Below are positions 10,920 to 21,264 of a stretch of DNA of 64,000 nucleotides, piece after piece. A program made the position numbers and the translations under genes. This DNA comes from Ceratodon purpureus (taxonomy: Eukaryota > Streptophyta > Bryopsida > Pseudoditrichales > Ditrichaceae), in contig CM026421.1 in assembly GCA_014871385.1 (NCBI GenBank), positions 12,334,603-12,398,602 of the forward strand, written 5' to 3'. Each line of letters starts with the position of its first letter. The stretch's first letter is position 1. The notes under the pieces were generated by a model. It was given only the letters and a program-made list of their open reading frames with translations. It made no database searches and was not told the origin of the DNA.

Positions 10920-12837
10920 AGATGTTGGAATGACATAGGAATTGAAAGAGATTCCAATTTTGCATTTGTTTTTTTTTTAATATTTTAATTTTCATTTAAA
11001 AGGTTCTAATAATTGATGATACATGTTTTAATAGAATTTAGTTTAAAGCTTCATAATTTGTATTGTAGACTTTTAATTATAGTATAAAGTAAGAGACTAC
11101 AAAATGAAGCCACCGTATTTCCAATTTAATAGAATCATCAATTGATTCCTCAAACACATGACAATCAGTAGTTTTATAATAAGATTGTTTTTAATAGTAG
11201 CCCTACATGAATCCAATCAAAAAAAAAATTTAAAATGTTTAAGATTGATTACACTTTATTTTAATATCTTTATCATAATTTATTTATAGGTTTTGAATTA
11301 TATCTATTAACCCCTAAAGTATTTGGCCATAAAATCCCAAATTCTGCATCAATTCTACCCTGTTTTAGTTCAAAGTAGAATTATGCAAATTTAAATGTAT
11401 TTAGGAGAATCTAACCGTAGGATCTAGTATCTAATTTGTACATGTATGTGTACACAAAATTTTAGACTGTAACTCTTCACCGTTTGGAAGATCATAAGGT
11501 TTGAACTTGAGTGAAAAGTTTTTTTTGGTCCTGCCAGGCAGGGACAGCCGGACTTCGGAGAGTAAAACAGTCCATTTTTGAAGATCGCATGGGTGGAGGC
11601 TCTTCAGTTTTGGATTCTAAAGTGAGTTGGGAGTATGCCCAAAAAATTTGAAGACAATACAACACACAAAAGCATTGGAAAACCACATTTCTAGTGACGG
11701 TAGTCAAATGAAATGCATATACACTGGTCTTTTTCCACACTACAAATGCCTAAGAAGATCATCAATTTTTGGGGATCCAAATGGTGTATACATGCATTTG
11801 TATGGAAAATAAATTGTAGAGGAAAAAAATCCAAAAAATAAATAAATCTAAAATAGATATGAATTTTACAGCATATACTGTGGTTTAGGAGGAGAAAATG
11901 GTGAAGGGAAAATGGGTGATGAAGGTGACCCAATCACTGTTGATCTGTCTTGACAGTTTTTATAAAACTTGAAACTTTGACTGAATATATCTCAAGATCC
12001 GTACGGTCAAAGTTTACAAAACTTTGCACGTAGACTAATTGGATGACTCTAAACAAGATCCTACGGTTGGATTTTTCAAAAAAACATTTAATAAAAATTA
12101 TGAAACAATTTCAGAAAGGATCATTTGGAAGTCACTGTAGACTTTCACAGATTTGGTACACCACTCCCATCGGCCACAAACCTGCCCGAGCTGCCCTGAA
12201 TTGAATTTTGATCTTTAAACACCAATTATTTCTTAACTACGGGCCCGATGGAAGTAAAATTTGGTCTTGCTAGAAAGATATGACAATTTCCCATGTTGTG
12301 CCAAAGTTAGAGCCACATCCGATAAAATTTGATTCATAGGGAGCCTGACCGGACCCTAAATCATACCAAAACTGTTGAGTTGATACTTTAGGGGTTAAGC
12401 CTCTTTTTCCAAATTCACCTAGACTCAATTCCAAAGGACTTATTCCATTTGCACTTTTAATGTTACATAAGAAAATGATGCATTTTATTGTATCATGTCC
12501 TTCCATGGCCTTTTAATTCAATTTTTTTTGTGTAAATTTATGTCTTAAAAACTTCTCAATCTCAAGCATTGTAATTGTTTAAGGCTTTCATGACCAATCA
12601 AACAAATATCAAACAGAATTAAGTAAGATTGGTGTAGAAATAGAAAAATCATAGGAAACAATGCGGAAGGACAAATGTATGTTGGATCTACAGGGATGCA
12701 TTTGGACTCTTAATGCGCCTACTAGAGCTTATTATACATGGCGATGAATTTCTCGAAACACTCAAAAATGTTCAAAATGCAACGCTCATGGTGTTGTTGG
12801 ATAGATCTTCAAAGTCTTCACAACATCAATTCCTCCC
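10920..12837. other. AT-rich DNA with a diverged inverted repeat
   Basis: No gene seen. AATCTAACCGTAGGATCT at 11408-11425 recurs inverted (with one mismatch) at 12057-12074. Weaker inverted similarity continues inward for about 100 bp on each side, so the interval 11408-12074 may be an old inverted-repeat element. Confidence 0.35.
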
Positions 12838-12953
12838 TTAGGGCCGGTTTATACACAGCCAGGGGCCGGCCCCAAGGCGGTCCCGATTTTGGGACCTTCC
12901 AGCCCCCAATCCGGACTAACCTTTGGGATCCAGCCCAAGGGGCATATAAACTC

Positions 12954-13213
12954 CTTAGGCCCAATTCTTAGGCCCAATTCTTAGGCCCAATTCTTAGGCC
13001 CAATTCTTAGGCCCAATTCTTAGGCCCAATTCTTAGGCCCAATTCTTAGGCCCAATTCTTAGGCCCAATTCTTAGGCCCAATTCTTAGGCCCAATTCTTA
13101 GGCCCAATTCTTAGGCCCAATTCTTAGGCCCAATTCTTAGGCCCAATTCTTAGGCCCAATTCTTAGGCCCAATTCTTAGGCCCAATTCTTAGGCCCAATT
13201 CTTAGGCCCAATT
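12954..13213. repeat. twenty tandem copies of CTTAGGCCCAATT
   Basis: An uninterrupted 13-bp array, 260 bp, essentially without mismatches, ending in degenerate copies TTGGGCCCATTACTTGGGCCCAG. Each unit contains TTA followed by GGCCCA, which is the element's own target-site-plus-terminus sequence. GGCCCA is also the core of the plant site II (TGGGCC) promoter motif bound by TCP factors. The near-perfect copies imply recent expansion or homogenisation. Confidence 0.95.
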
Positions 13214-14227
13214 CTTGGGCCCATTACTTGGGCCCAGTTTATAAATGATTTATGATTTCTAATGGTTTATAATTGTGAATTACGTTGTTTTTCTTGCTAG
13301 GTTGTGTGAATGTATGATGGAAAAATAATTCTATATTGAATTGTTAGTGTTCGGTTTCATCTTGAAGTGGTCAATGTGAAGTAAAAATTTGACATCTTTT
13401 CTTAGGACAACAATGAATTTCTTTGTACATAACACTTGAAAATAGAAGGTATTTTTAATTTTAAATTGTAATTAAAGACCTGGATTAAATTATTAAACAA
13501 ATTGTGCTTAATGTTTTTAGAACTTGAATCACTTTTTTTTTAATAAGCCTTTATTTTGAATTTTTTAATCTAACAATCTAAATATATAACATAGACCTAA
13601 ACATAACATAACATTACATCATAGAACTCCACATTAGTTTACATAACATAATACACTTTCACGTATTGCCATCGTCCACATAAGTTACAATCCAATCACA
13701 AATAGAGGAATCAGCTCGGAAACGCCACAAACTCAAGTCAATTTCCAAACCAATTTCAATCCAGCAGAACCTCATCAACATAAAACAGAAGCGAACTTCT
13801 TAAACCCAACCTCAGTGGCGTCTAACCTGTGGAGGAACCGTCATTTCTTCAGCTCTCAAAGCAACAACCTCGTCACCAAACTTCCTGTAACCAATTATGC
13901 TCTGCAACACCCGAGTTCAAACTCAAGACACTCAAAGGGTTTAGAATTTTAAGATCACAGAATTACGGTCTGCTGAAGTAAATTGAAATATGTTGCACAT
14001 ACTGTATAAACATTTGGAAGCGTCGAGATGATCGTAACCCACTTTTGCAAATTTCTCCATTCTCCCCGACGCACCTCCCGCCGCGGAATCGCCCGCGACG
14101 GTTGGGGCGCCGGGGTTTTCCCCAAAACCCCCCCCACGCCCAAAAGCCCGCGGGGCTAAAAAACCCGGGCAGGGGGGGTTACTTTTACAAGCCAGGCGGG
14201 CAGCCCGAAGATGGTAATCGCCGACGA

Positions 14228-14278
14228 GATTCAAACTCTCGACCTCCTCCGAGTTAATGAGAGCGACTACGACTACCA
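14228..14278 (-). other. tRNA-like Pol III promoter boxes (SINE-like)
   Basis: On the minus strand, TGGTAGTCGTAGTCG (14264-14278) resembles an A box, and GAGTTTGAATC (14228-14238) within GGTCGAGAGTTTGAATCTCG resembles the B box of tRNA-derived plant SINEs. Spacing is about 30 bp. The surrounding sequence does not fold into a convincing intact tRNA, so I call it a SINE-like remnant inside the Harbinger-like element. Confidence 0.35.
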
Positions 14279-14373
14279 GAATTGGATTCTGCCAGCCACT
14301 GATACCCAAGGTAATATCAATGAACACCTTTTAGGGCTGCCCTAATCTAAATGTTTGCAACGTGGGTTACGCC

Positions 14374-14497
14374 GGGTGAGCCCCCCGCAGGGCGGGCTCA
14401 CGCGATGGGAGCCACCTACGCCTCGGGCCGGGCTACCGCCCTTGCCCTACGGCTCGGGGCTCCCATCGCGTGAGCCCCCCCCTGCGGGGGCTCACCC
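14374..14497. repeat. GC-rich perfect-type hairpin, 40-bp arms
   Basis: Arms 14374-14413 and 14458-14497 are near-perfect inverted copies around a 44-base loop (shared CGCGATGGGAGCC against GGCTCCCATCGCG, and CGGGCTCACG-type blocks). It is far more GC-rich than the surroundings and lies within the Harbinger-like element. Confidence 0.9.
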
Positions 14498-14960
14498 TAT
14501 ACAAACAAGTGGGTGAAGAAGGTGAGGGTGAATTTGAGTTTAGGGCGGGCCGGCCCTCAATCAGGACCCATGTATAAACTGGGCCTTAGACTCGGTGCTC
14601 CTCCCTGAATCACGGTGAAAGGTCTCTTGCGGTTGGTTTCAGGTCCCCCTTCCCCAAAGGACCTGGCAGGTCTCCCTTCGTCTCTTCCGCTTGCTTGGGA
14701 ACTTGCGAAGACACGTACTGAGTCGACGAAGCCTGTCCAGTGTCCACCGTCACGGGATCCTTTGTTGCTGCTCACTCGCCAATCCGACTTACTCACGGAA
14801 CTCGCATTCGAGCATCTCGCACTCAAGCATCGCACCTGCACCTGCACCTGACCACCTGCACTTCCTATTCCTGCTTCTCATCCCCACCCTCTTTCCAAAG
14901 GTATCTACTCACGCTCATGCTCAATTCTCTTTCCTCTGTCACCTGCTACTGTCCGGGGTT

Positions 14961-14982
14961 TAGGGTTTGGGATTTAGGGTTT
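14961..14982 (+). promoter_or_regulatory. paired telo-boxes in the PPR gene leader
   Basis: TAGGGTTT at 14961-14968 and again at 14975-14982, 45-66 bp upstream of the PPR start codon. Telo-boxes are common in promoters and leaders of plant genes for organelle and translation functions. Confidence 0.5.
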
Positions 14983-15026
14983 GCATCTTCTGACTTCAGG
15001 AGGATTTTTCCTTTTCCGCGTCACAT

Positions 15027-17897
15027 ATGCTTCCCGTTGCTGTGAGGAGATGGCGTACGAGGTCCACGAAGCAGGTGACCCTTTCTACGTACCTCGATCA
15101 GCTTTCTGGTGCTCGTTACCTCAGTGGGTATGGTTCAGGGGTTATCTCTGGCATCACACCTTCAGCGACTGGGCAGGATGAGTGTATCAGTTGTGTTGGG
15201 TTGTCGAACGTCGTGGATGGAGTTTTTGGGACGCCCAATGGAACAACCAGGATTTTTTTGTTCTCCGGGTACAGAGGTTTCTCAACGAAGGTTGAGGTTT
15301 CGAGATTGGACGTTTCAGAGACTGCTGATCTGAAAGTAGTAATTCGTTCTGATACTGATAAAGTCAAGTTGCAAAGGATCAATGGGGTGATCAGGAGAAG
15401 AAAATGGGATGCCGAAATGGGGAAGCAGCTCGAGCGGCTCAAGTTCAAATTGAGTCCTGGCCTTGTGTGCGATGTGGTGATGAAACAGAAGGATCTCAGT
15501 CTTGCGAGATATTTTTTTACATGGGCGGGCCAACAGGAAGGATACAGTCATTCGATTGGGACGTACATTCTTATGATCAAACGACTTGCTGGGACTCAAG
15601 AGTCTGAACCAGTGAATCGATTACTTGTAAGCATGTGGAAGGAAGGACATAAGATCTCTGCACATCTAATTACCTCACTTCTACTTACTTATGGCAGGGC
15701 AAGCAATATATCCGGCGTTCTAGAGCTCTTTAATCAAATGAAGAGTTTTGGCTACAGTCCAAGCATAAATATGTGCAACTTTGTGCTTGATCTTCTTGTG
15801 AAGGGTGGCTTTCATCATAGTGCTACCATTGTTTTTGGGAAATTGGGGCAATTAGGAGTTACACCGGATGCTCAAACATTTCGCATTTTTGTACATGGGT
15901 TCAACAGACCTGGGAGGCTTCAGCTGGCAGTGGAACCAGTTCAGAGAATGATTCAGGCCGGTGTCAATCCGGGAGTTCAGACCTTCACAGTGTTGATCGA
16001 TGCACTTTCAAAATCTGGAAACGTTGACGAAGCCTGCAAAATCTTTGCAGGAATGAAAGGCCTTCCTTGTGTCCCGAATGTCGTGACCTATACTACTCTT
16101 GTCCACGGTCTTGCGAAGGCTGGCAGGCTAGAGGAAGCATGTGAAGTATTTATTGAAATGAAGGAGAATGATTGTTCTCCAGATGCGATTGCATATAATA
16201 CTCTTATTGATGGCCTCGGTAAAGCAGGTGAAGCAGACATGGCGTGTGGTCTCTTCAAGGAGATGAAGGAGAAAGGTTTAGTTCCTAATCTATGCACTTA
16301 CAATATCATGATTGCCGTCTTAGGTAAGGCAGGTCGTCAACCCGAAGCTTGGCAGATTTTTCAGGATTTGAAAGAGCAGGGAGCCGTCCCAGATGTTTTC
16401 ACCTACAACACCTTGATTGATGTTCTTGGAAAGGGTGGTCAAATGGATAAGGTTCTTAGAATTATCAAAGAAATGGTAGAGAAGAGGGTAGGTTCCAATA
16501 TCCCTCAGAACAGTACTGTGGGTCACGAGGCTGTTGTCGAGGAGGGAGACAAGATTGCGAAAGACCCTTCTCTGGGGTTCAAGTCGCTCAGCGAGATAAC
16601 TTATAACACTTTGATGTCTGCTTTTATGCAAAACGGACATGTGGATGAAGCTGTGAAACTGCTGGAGGTAATGAAGAAGCACGAGTGTGTTCCTACTGTG
16701 GTAACATACACTACACTGATCGATGGTTTAGGCAAGGCTGGAAAATTGGATGAGGCTGTTAGTCTACTACGAGAGATGGAGATTCAGGGTTGCAAACCCT
16801 CTGTGGTGACTTACAGCTCTCTCATGGCTTCCTTTGCGAGAAGGGATCAAGGAGAAGATTCTTTGAACCTTTTTGACGAAATGCTGAGGAAAGGGTGTGT
16901 TCCTGATGCGGCCACGTACAGTTTAGTGATAAATTGTTACTGCAAGGCCAATGATGTGGACAAAGCTCTTGAGATATTTGGGAGGATGAAAGAAGAGGCT
17001 TGGCAGCCTGCATTGGGGAATTATAAAACCTTACTTGATTCACTTGTTACGGACGACAAGATCGACGTGGCTTTGCAGATATTTAATGAGCTTGAAGGAG
17101 GTAGTTTAGTTCCTGATACATTCATTTATAATGTCATGGTAAATGGGCTTGTGAAGTCCAATCGCGTGGACGATGCCTGCAAGTTGGTGGATAGTATGAA
17201 GAGCCGGAACATATTGCCGGATCTGGTTACATACAGCTCTCTTCTTGATGGTCTTGGAAAAGCTGGAAGGCTTGAAGAGGCATTTAGTGTGTTCACAAAG
17301 ATGACAGAGGAGGGCTTTGAACCTGACGTCATAGCGTACACTTCACTCATGGATGTTCTGGGTAAAGGTGGTAAAATAAGTCATGCTCTTACGATTTTCA
17401 GGGCTATGGTAAAGAAGAAATGTGCTCCTGATGTTGTAGCTTATAGTTCTCTTATTGATTCTCTCGGGAAAGAGGGCAGAGTAGAGGAAGCCTACTATTT
17501 CTTTGAAGACTCTAAAAGGAAAGGCTGCACCCCAAATGTCAGTGTGTACAGTACTCTCATTGACAGTTTTGGCAAAAAAGGATTGGTGGATAGAGCCGTT
17601 GGACTTTATGAGGAGATGCAACGTACGCAATGCCCTCCTAACAATTTTACTTTCAACAGCCTCATCTCTGGATTTGTCAAAGCTGGCAAGCTGGACGTGG
17701 CTGAGAAGTTCTTCGAGGAGATGGAGCAGAAGGGTTGTATTCCAGATGTCGTAACTTACAATATACTTATAAATGGCTTCGACAAAATGGGTATGATCGA
17801 GGAGGCTGAGAATTATTTTAAAGAGATGAAGAAAAAGGGTTTAGATCCGGATCCTTATTTGACCAGCAAGCACATGGAGTACCTTCCCGTTGTATAA
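15027..17897 (+). CDS. P-class pentatricopeptide repeat protein, organelle RNA-binding
   Basis: An uninterrupted 956-codon gene. The N-terminus is rich in Arg, Ser and Thr with almost no acidic residues for the first 25 positions, as expected for a mitochondrial or plastid transit peptide. From about residue 170 to 940 I count 21 PPR motifs, nearly all exactly 35 residues, with the usual TYNTLIDGLGKAG core and a final Pro-Asp or Pro-Asn. A 31-residue insertion splits motifs 9 and 10. There is no E, DYW or SMR tail: it ends about 15 residues after the last motif, so it is a pure P-class protein. Such proteins bind one organelle transcript in sequence-specific fashion and protect, process or activate it. 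The start is the first ATG in the frame, 45 bp after a telo-box pair. Lack of introns is normal for P-class genes. The target RNA is unknown. Confidence 0.97.
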   Translation: MLPVAVRRWRTRSTKQVTLSTYLDQLSGARYLSGYGSGVISGITPSATGQDECISCVGLSNVVDGVFGTPNGTTRIFLFSGYRGFSTKVEVSRLDVSETADLKVVIRSDTDKVKLQRINGVIRRRKWDAEMGKQLERLKFKLSPGLVCDVVMKQKDLSLARYFFTWAGQQEGYSHSIGTYILMIKRLAGTQESEPVNRLLVSMWKEGHKISAHLITSLLLTYGRASNISGVLELFNQMKSFGYSPSINMCNFVLDLLVKGGFHHSATIVFGKLGQLGVTPDAQTFRIFVHGFNRPGRLQLAVEPVQRMIQAGVNPGVQTFTVLIDALSKSGNVDEACKIFAGMKGLPCVPNVVTYTTLVHGLAKAGRLEEACEVFIEMKENDCSPDAIAYNTLIDGLGKAGEADMACGLFKEMKEKGLVPNLCTYNIMIAVLGKAGRQPEAWQIFQDLKEQGAVPDVFTYNTLIDVLGKGGQMDKVLRIIKEMVEKRVGSNIPQNSTVGHEAVVEEGDKIAKDPSLGFKSLSEITYNTLMSAFMQNGHVDEAVKLLEVMKKHECVPTVVTYTTLIDGLGKAGKLDEAVSLLREMEIQGCKPSVVTYSSLMASFARRDQGEDSLNLFDEMLRKGCVPDAATYSLVINCYCKANDVDKALEIFGRMKEEAWQPALGNYKTLLDSLVTDDKIDVALQIFNELEGGSLVPDTFIYNVMVNGLVKSNRVDDACKLVDSMKSRNILPDLVTYSSLLDGLGKAGRLEEAFSVFTKMTEEGFEPDVIAYTSLMDVLGKGGKISHALTIFRAMVKKKCAPDVVAYSSLIDSLGKEGRVEEAYYFFEDSKRKGCTPNVSVYSTLIDSFGKKGLVDRAVGLYEEMQRTQCPPNNFTFNSLISGFVKAGKLDVAEKFFEEMEQKGCIPDVVTYNILINGFDKMGMIEEAENYFKEMKKKGLDPDPYLTSKHMEYLPVV

Positions 17898-17899
17898 AA

Positions 17900-19912
17900 G
17901 TGGTTTAAATTGAAAGTCATGTTTCCAGTCCATGGATGGTTGTACAGGCAATAAAGGAAGACGATCGTATGTTCCAACATATTTTATTGTGTGGTTTTGA
18001 AAGTTGTGGAATCAAACATAGTGGCCAGGGTCTGCTGAATTAAGGTTGGTTGTGTTTAAACCGCCAACTTAGGCATTCTGACCCATTTTTGGCATGAGAA
18101 CGAGAGTATGATTGCATCAAAGTATGTTTTCATGAGGATTGCAAAACTTTGCAACGTGTGTTTCAGATTTGTCAATTTTGTATAAAATTCGATATAGGAA
18201 AGGAACCCCATCTTTGATTCCCTAGTTTTCTATGGCAAAACCTTGGCATTCCTAGTTTTTGCCCATGAGCAAATTTGAAACCACCAACTACATGTTGTAG
18301 ATTCAGCCAATAAGGGGACCACAAAACGAGCTCCTACATTGGAAAGGCTCTATTATGAGTGGGATTGAATTCTCCATATGTGTATTTTACTAAATAACCT
18401 ATTCACTAAAACCTTTATTGATTAAATAATAAATTTCTATTTTTTCAATTAATTGTTGGAGTAGCCATATGGTCGCTTTTCCTTCAAGCCCTTCGAGTAT
18501 TAAAGCCACCTTAGATACTTCAAAGTATCACAAGGCTCATTCTTGTCTTTCTTCAATCTTCGCGCGTTCACTAGGTAGTGATCATCCAAAATTCCAAGCG
18601 TGTATTCAATTTGCCTCTTCTTAGCATCATACTTTGTAATGAAATGTGCAACTATTATCCTTCTTTGTATGCATAGAAACAAAGATAACAAGGAGGATGT
18701 AGTTGATTTGTGTAGTGCTTCTACACTCTATGCTTCTTTATTGTCTAAAAACCTTTCAAGTAAAGTTTGCTTCATTTTCTACGACTCACATTTGCATAGT
18801 GGAGCACACATTCGCATTATCTTGGTTGTAGAGATGCCTTCTTTGAGGATGTATCAAGAATTTATGTTTGAACCACTATTTTTAGATTGTGACATCTTGA
18901 TTTTTACAACTACGCTCTTGGATTTTGTAATGCCGTCATTTGCTTTAATTACTTATGCTACTTTTCAAGTGAAAGGTATAGCAAATTATGTTGCCAACGG
19001 TCAGCAAATTTAGTTCGTACCACAAGGATCTGCTTGGAATGTGACATGGCACCCTACCTACCTAATTTTTTTCCTAGCAGCCACTGTCAAGTCATTGCTA
19101 TTGAAAGTCTTCTATTGCCTTCCCTATGTTGCCTTCCCTATGTTGCCTTCCCTTTTATCACAAACTTGTCCATTAGAAACTGTTTGGAGTCACTAGAAGG
19201 CCTTTGCTGGGCAGTTGCGGGTCGAGGTGAGGTACTGCACTGTGGACCGAGCGGAGTCATCACACATGGTGCCAACTTGTAAGGCCAGTGGACTTTGCCG
19301 AGGGTTGTGGCCAATAGAAGGCTGAGCAGCCACATTCAAACGTGGACATCCTTACAAACTCAGCCTGAGTAGGATGGAATATTGTAATTCGATATATGCA
19401 TTTGGCGTACAAACTAGGTACATGTGCACAGCCGGTAGTGGAGACGGCAATTCATTTTTAAAAGGGAACGTCGAATATGTTAATGGTAGAGCGCTGGGCA
19501 CATTCAGCATCGATGGAGACATTCATGGCGGGAGGCACGCTGACTCTGCCGCGAAGGCATGTGACTAAGCCTAATCCGAGTTTTCATGTCGAGCAGATTT
19601 TGAGTGATGTGGTGGTGGACGCTAGTAGTAGCTTCAGACTGATTTCTGGTTATTAGTGTTCATGTGAACTTAAGTGAGGTAATTGCGATCGCGGTGTGCT
19701 GAAGTAGAGGCTAAGACTGGTATACTCTGCTGCCGCGAAGTTGTTATTTCAAAATTGGTGGCCCGTTGGTTAGTGCTGCTGCGAAGGAATGCGTTCATCT
19801 TCTCTCTGTTGAGTGAGGTAGTTTGGAAAGCAAATATAACTGAGGCACATTTGTTTCGTTCAGAGGTCGGGGTTGTCGACAATTTCGGGGAGTTTATATT
19901 TAAACCTGTAGA
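17900..19912. other. 3' flank of the PPR gene and upstream DNA of the next gene
   Basis: AT-rich to about 19000, with short frames on both strands (a 137-codon plus-strand frame at 18600-19013 is hydrophobic and unconvincing, and is opposed by a minus-strand frame at 18500-18691). From about 19380 the composition becomes more GC-rich and is probably promoter and leader of the gene at 19913. A short repeat CCTTCCCTATGTTG occurs twice near 19120-19145. Confidence 0.5.
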
Positions 19913-21264
19913 ATGCTGAGTGTAGTCATGAATCAGGCGATCGACGTCGAGGTGGTTCAACCTGCAGCGGAAGTTCAAAGTGTAGTTCTGTTCAACTCCC
20001 AAGATAGTCATGGAAGATGGATTCCTATGCGGGTTGAGGTTGGGTCCTGGGTTGCTTTGAAGGCCGCGAATCGCGGGCCTTGGGCTCGAGATGCCCGCAC
20101 TCATGGGGATGAGTCTTTTGCTGGTGCTTGGAAAGCGGAGGTTCTACGCTTCAGGTGGACTTCGTCGATGCGGCGTGGGAGGCATGTGATAAAGCTGGAC
20201 GCAATCCAGGTCCGTCATGCATATCAACGCCGACAGCTGCATCTCGACCCTCTTGCCTCTGCCTCTGAGCCACGGGCATGTAACCTTTTGTATGCCTCCT
20301 ATTGGGACGACTGGGTGCCTCCATCTTCCATTCTAGATGTGATTCTAGTTGTGCACCACGAGGTTGGGGAGGTTGGTCGCAACGGGAGGAGCCACAAGCA
20401 GTTGCTTGAGAATGGGACTTTCTTTTTGAAAGCTGTGTATGTCCCAAAGTCCGGCGAGGAGTTGTATGGGAGCTTGGAACCTCTGCCACTCCCAGAGCTC
20501 ACTGATGCCGCGTGGCCCGTCCCAGACATGCATACCTCCGAAGCATTCCGTCTCAAGTTGGCAATGGACATTTCTGCAGCAATGAAGGGCGGGACAGGCA
20601 GCAAGGTAGCACGAGTCCAGTGGTTTATGCCCATTCATGTAATGGCAGATTTGTTCGGGGTAGCTGATGATATCCGCCGCACTCGTGCGATGTACATTTT
20701 CAACGAGCCTTCGGAGAGGCTCCTAGCCAGTCTAATGGACGTCGGATGGGACGAGAAGTGGCAGGTTGGGCGTGACATCGTGAAGACCGTAGTCAGCCAT
20801 GGAAGCATCAAGTTCCGTTTTCACGTTGCTCGCAATACGTTGTACATGACATTTTGTTATGTAAGGTTTAGGTGCGAGGGAGGACAGAACTGGGTGGCGA
20901 TGGATCAGGTGCTCATACCGGACATGGTGAGATGCACTGTTGTATTGAGGGACGAGGTTCTACCGGTGTTTGAGGTGGGTAAGTCGTGGCCAGTGGCGCA
21001 CATACGGGAGGAGATTGCGATTGTGCTATCGCGGGATAACATCCCCGAATCTTACGACCTGGTTGTTGAGTACATGGGTCAGCGGGACAGAAAGGTGCGT
21101 GGAGCTTCTTGAAATCTGCATGCTGAAAACGGAGGTAGAAGACTCTTAGAAAGGAATGATTGATAAATTTTTCTGACCATTCGGTGATGCTATTGTGGCA
21201 GATTAATCGCCGACTCGAAGCAACCACCGAAATTGGAGCCGTTTGCCCCCTGACGGTAGAGTGA
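19913..21264 (+). CDS. protein with BAH-like N-terminal half and ubiquitin-like C-terminus
   Basis: Exon 1 is 19913-21094. A donor AAAG|GTGCGT at 21095 and acceptor TGTGGCAG at 21201 join in phase to exon 2 (21202-21264), giving 414 residues; without splicing the frame would end at 21112 with an unrelated tail. Residues about 38-200 (Val-Gly-Ser-Trp-Val-Ala-Leu start, an 'AWKAEVLRF' strand, then ASYWDDWVPPSSILD) resemble a BAH-type chromatin domain in layout. Residues about 330-410 (VVLRDEVLPVFEVGKSW, AHIREEIAIVL, then YDLVVEYMGQRDRK and INRRLEATTEIGAVCPLTVE) follow the strand-strand-helix-strand order of a ubiquitin fold. The spliced exon 2 supplies the last strand, which supports the intron. 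It does not end in Gly-Gly, so it is not a conjugated modifier. An alternative start is the second ATG at residue 6. Both domain calls are by eye; the family is unknown to me. Confidence 0.75.

Larger units (their letters stand above)
12841..14585. mobile_element. PIF/Harbinger-like composite element with TTA target duplication
   Basis: Left end GGGCCGGTTTATACA (12841) and right end, read inward, GGCCCAGTTTATACA (from 14585) match at 13 of 15 positions. Both are flanked by TTA (12838-12840 and 14586-14588), the usual target duplication of PIF/Harbinger elements, which often start GGGCC or GGCCC. A second inward GGGGCCGGCCCC/GGGCCGGCCC block supports the pairing. Inside are a 113-bp sub-element (12841-12953, also followed by TTA), a 13-bp tandem array, another Harbinger-type end at 13231, a GC-rich hairpin and Pol III-like boxes. 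No transposase frame is present, so it is non-autonomous and probably nested. The 13231-14585 pair is an equally good inner element. Confidence 0.7.

Noticed and set aside
11300-12400. AACCCCTAAAGTAT at 11310 and its inverse near 12390 as element ends
   Set aside because: The match stops after 14 bases on both sides and does not align with the other inverted repeat in this interval.
12954-13213. CRISPR-like regular repeat
   Set aside because: The 13-bp units are directly adjacent with no spacers, and the setting is a plant-type genome with a DNA transposon.
13941-14327. 128-codon minus-strand frame with Gly/Pro-rich part
   Set aside because: Falls inside the Harbinger-like element, crosses the SINE-like boxes and a GC-rich patch, and shows no domain.
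16320-16682. Minus-strand frames within the PPR gene
   Set aside because: Shadows of a strong 956-codon gene with recognisable repeats on the plus strand.
18600-19013. 137-codon plus-strand frame as a membrane protein
   Set aside because: AT-rich, no conserved motif, overlapped by an equally plausible minus-strand frame; probably chance.
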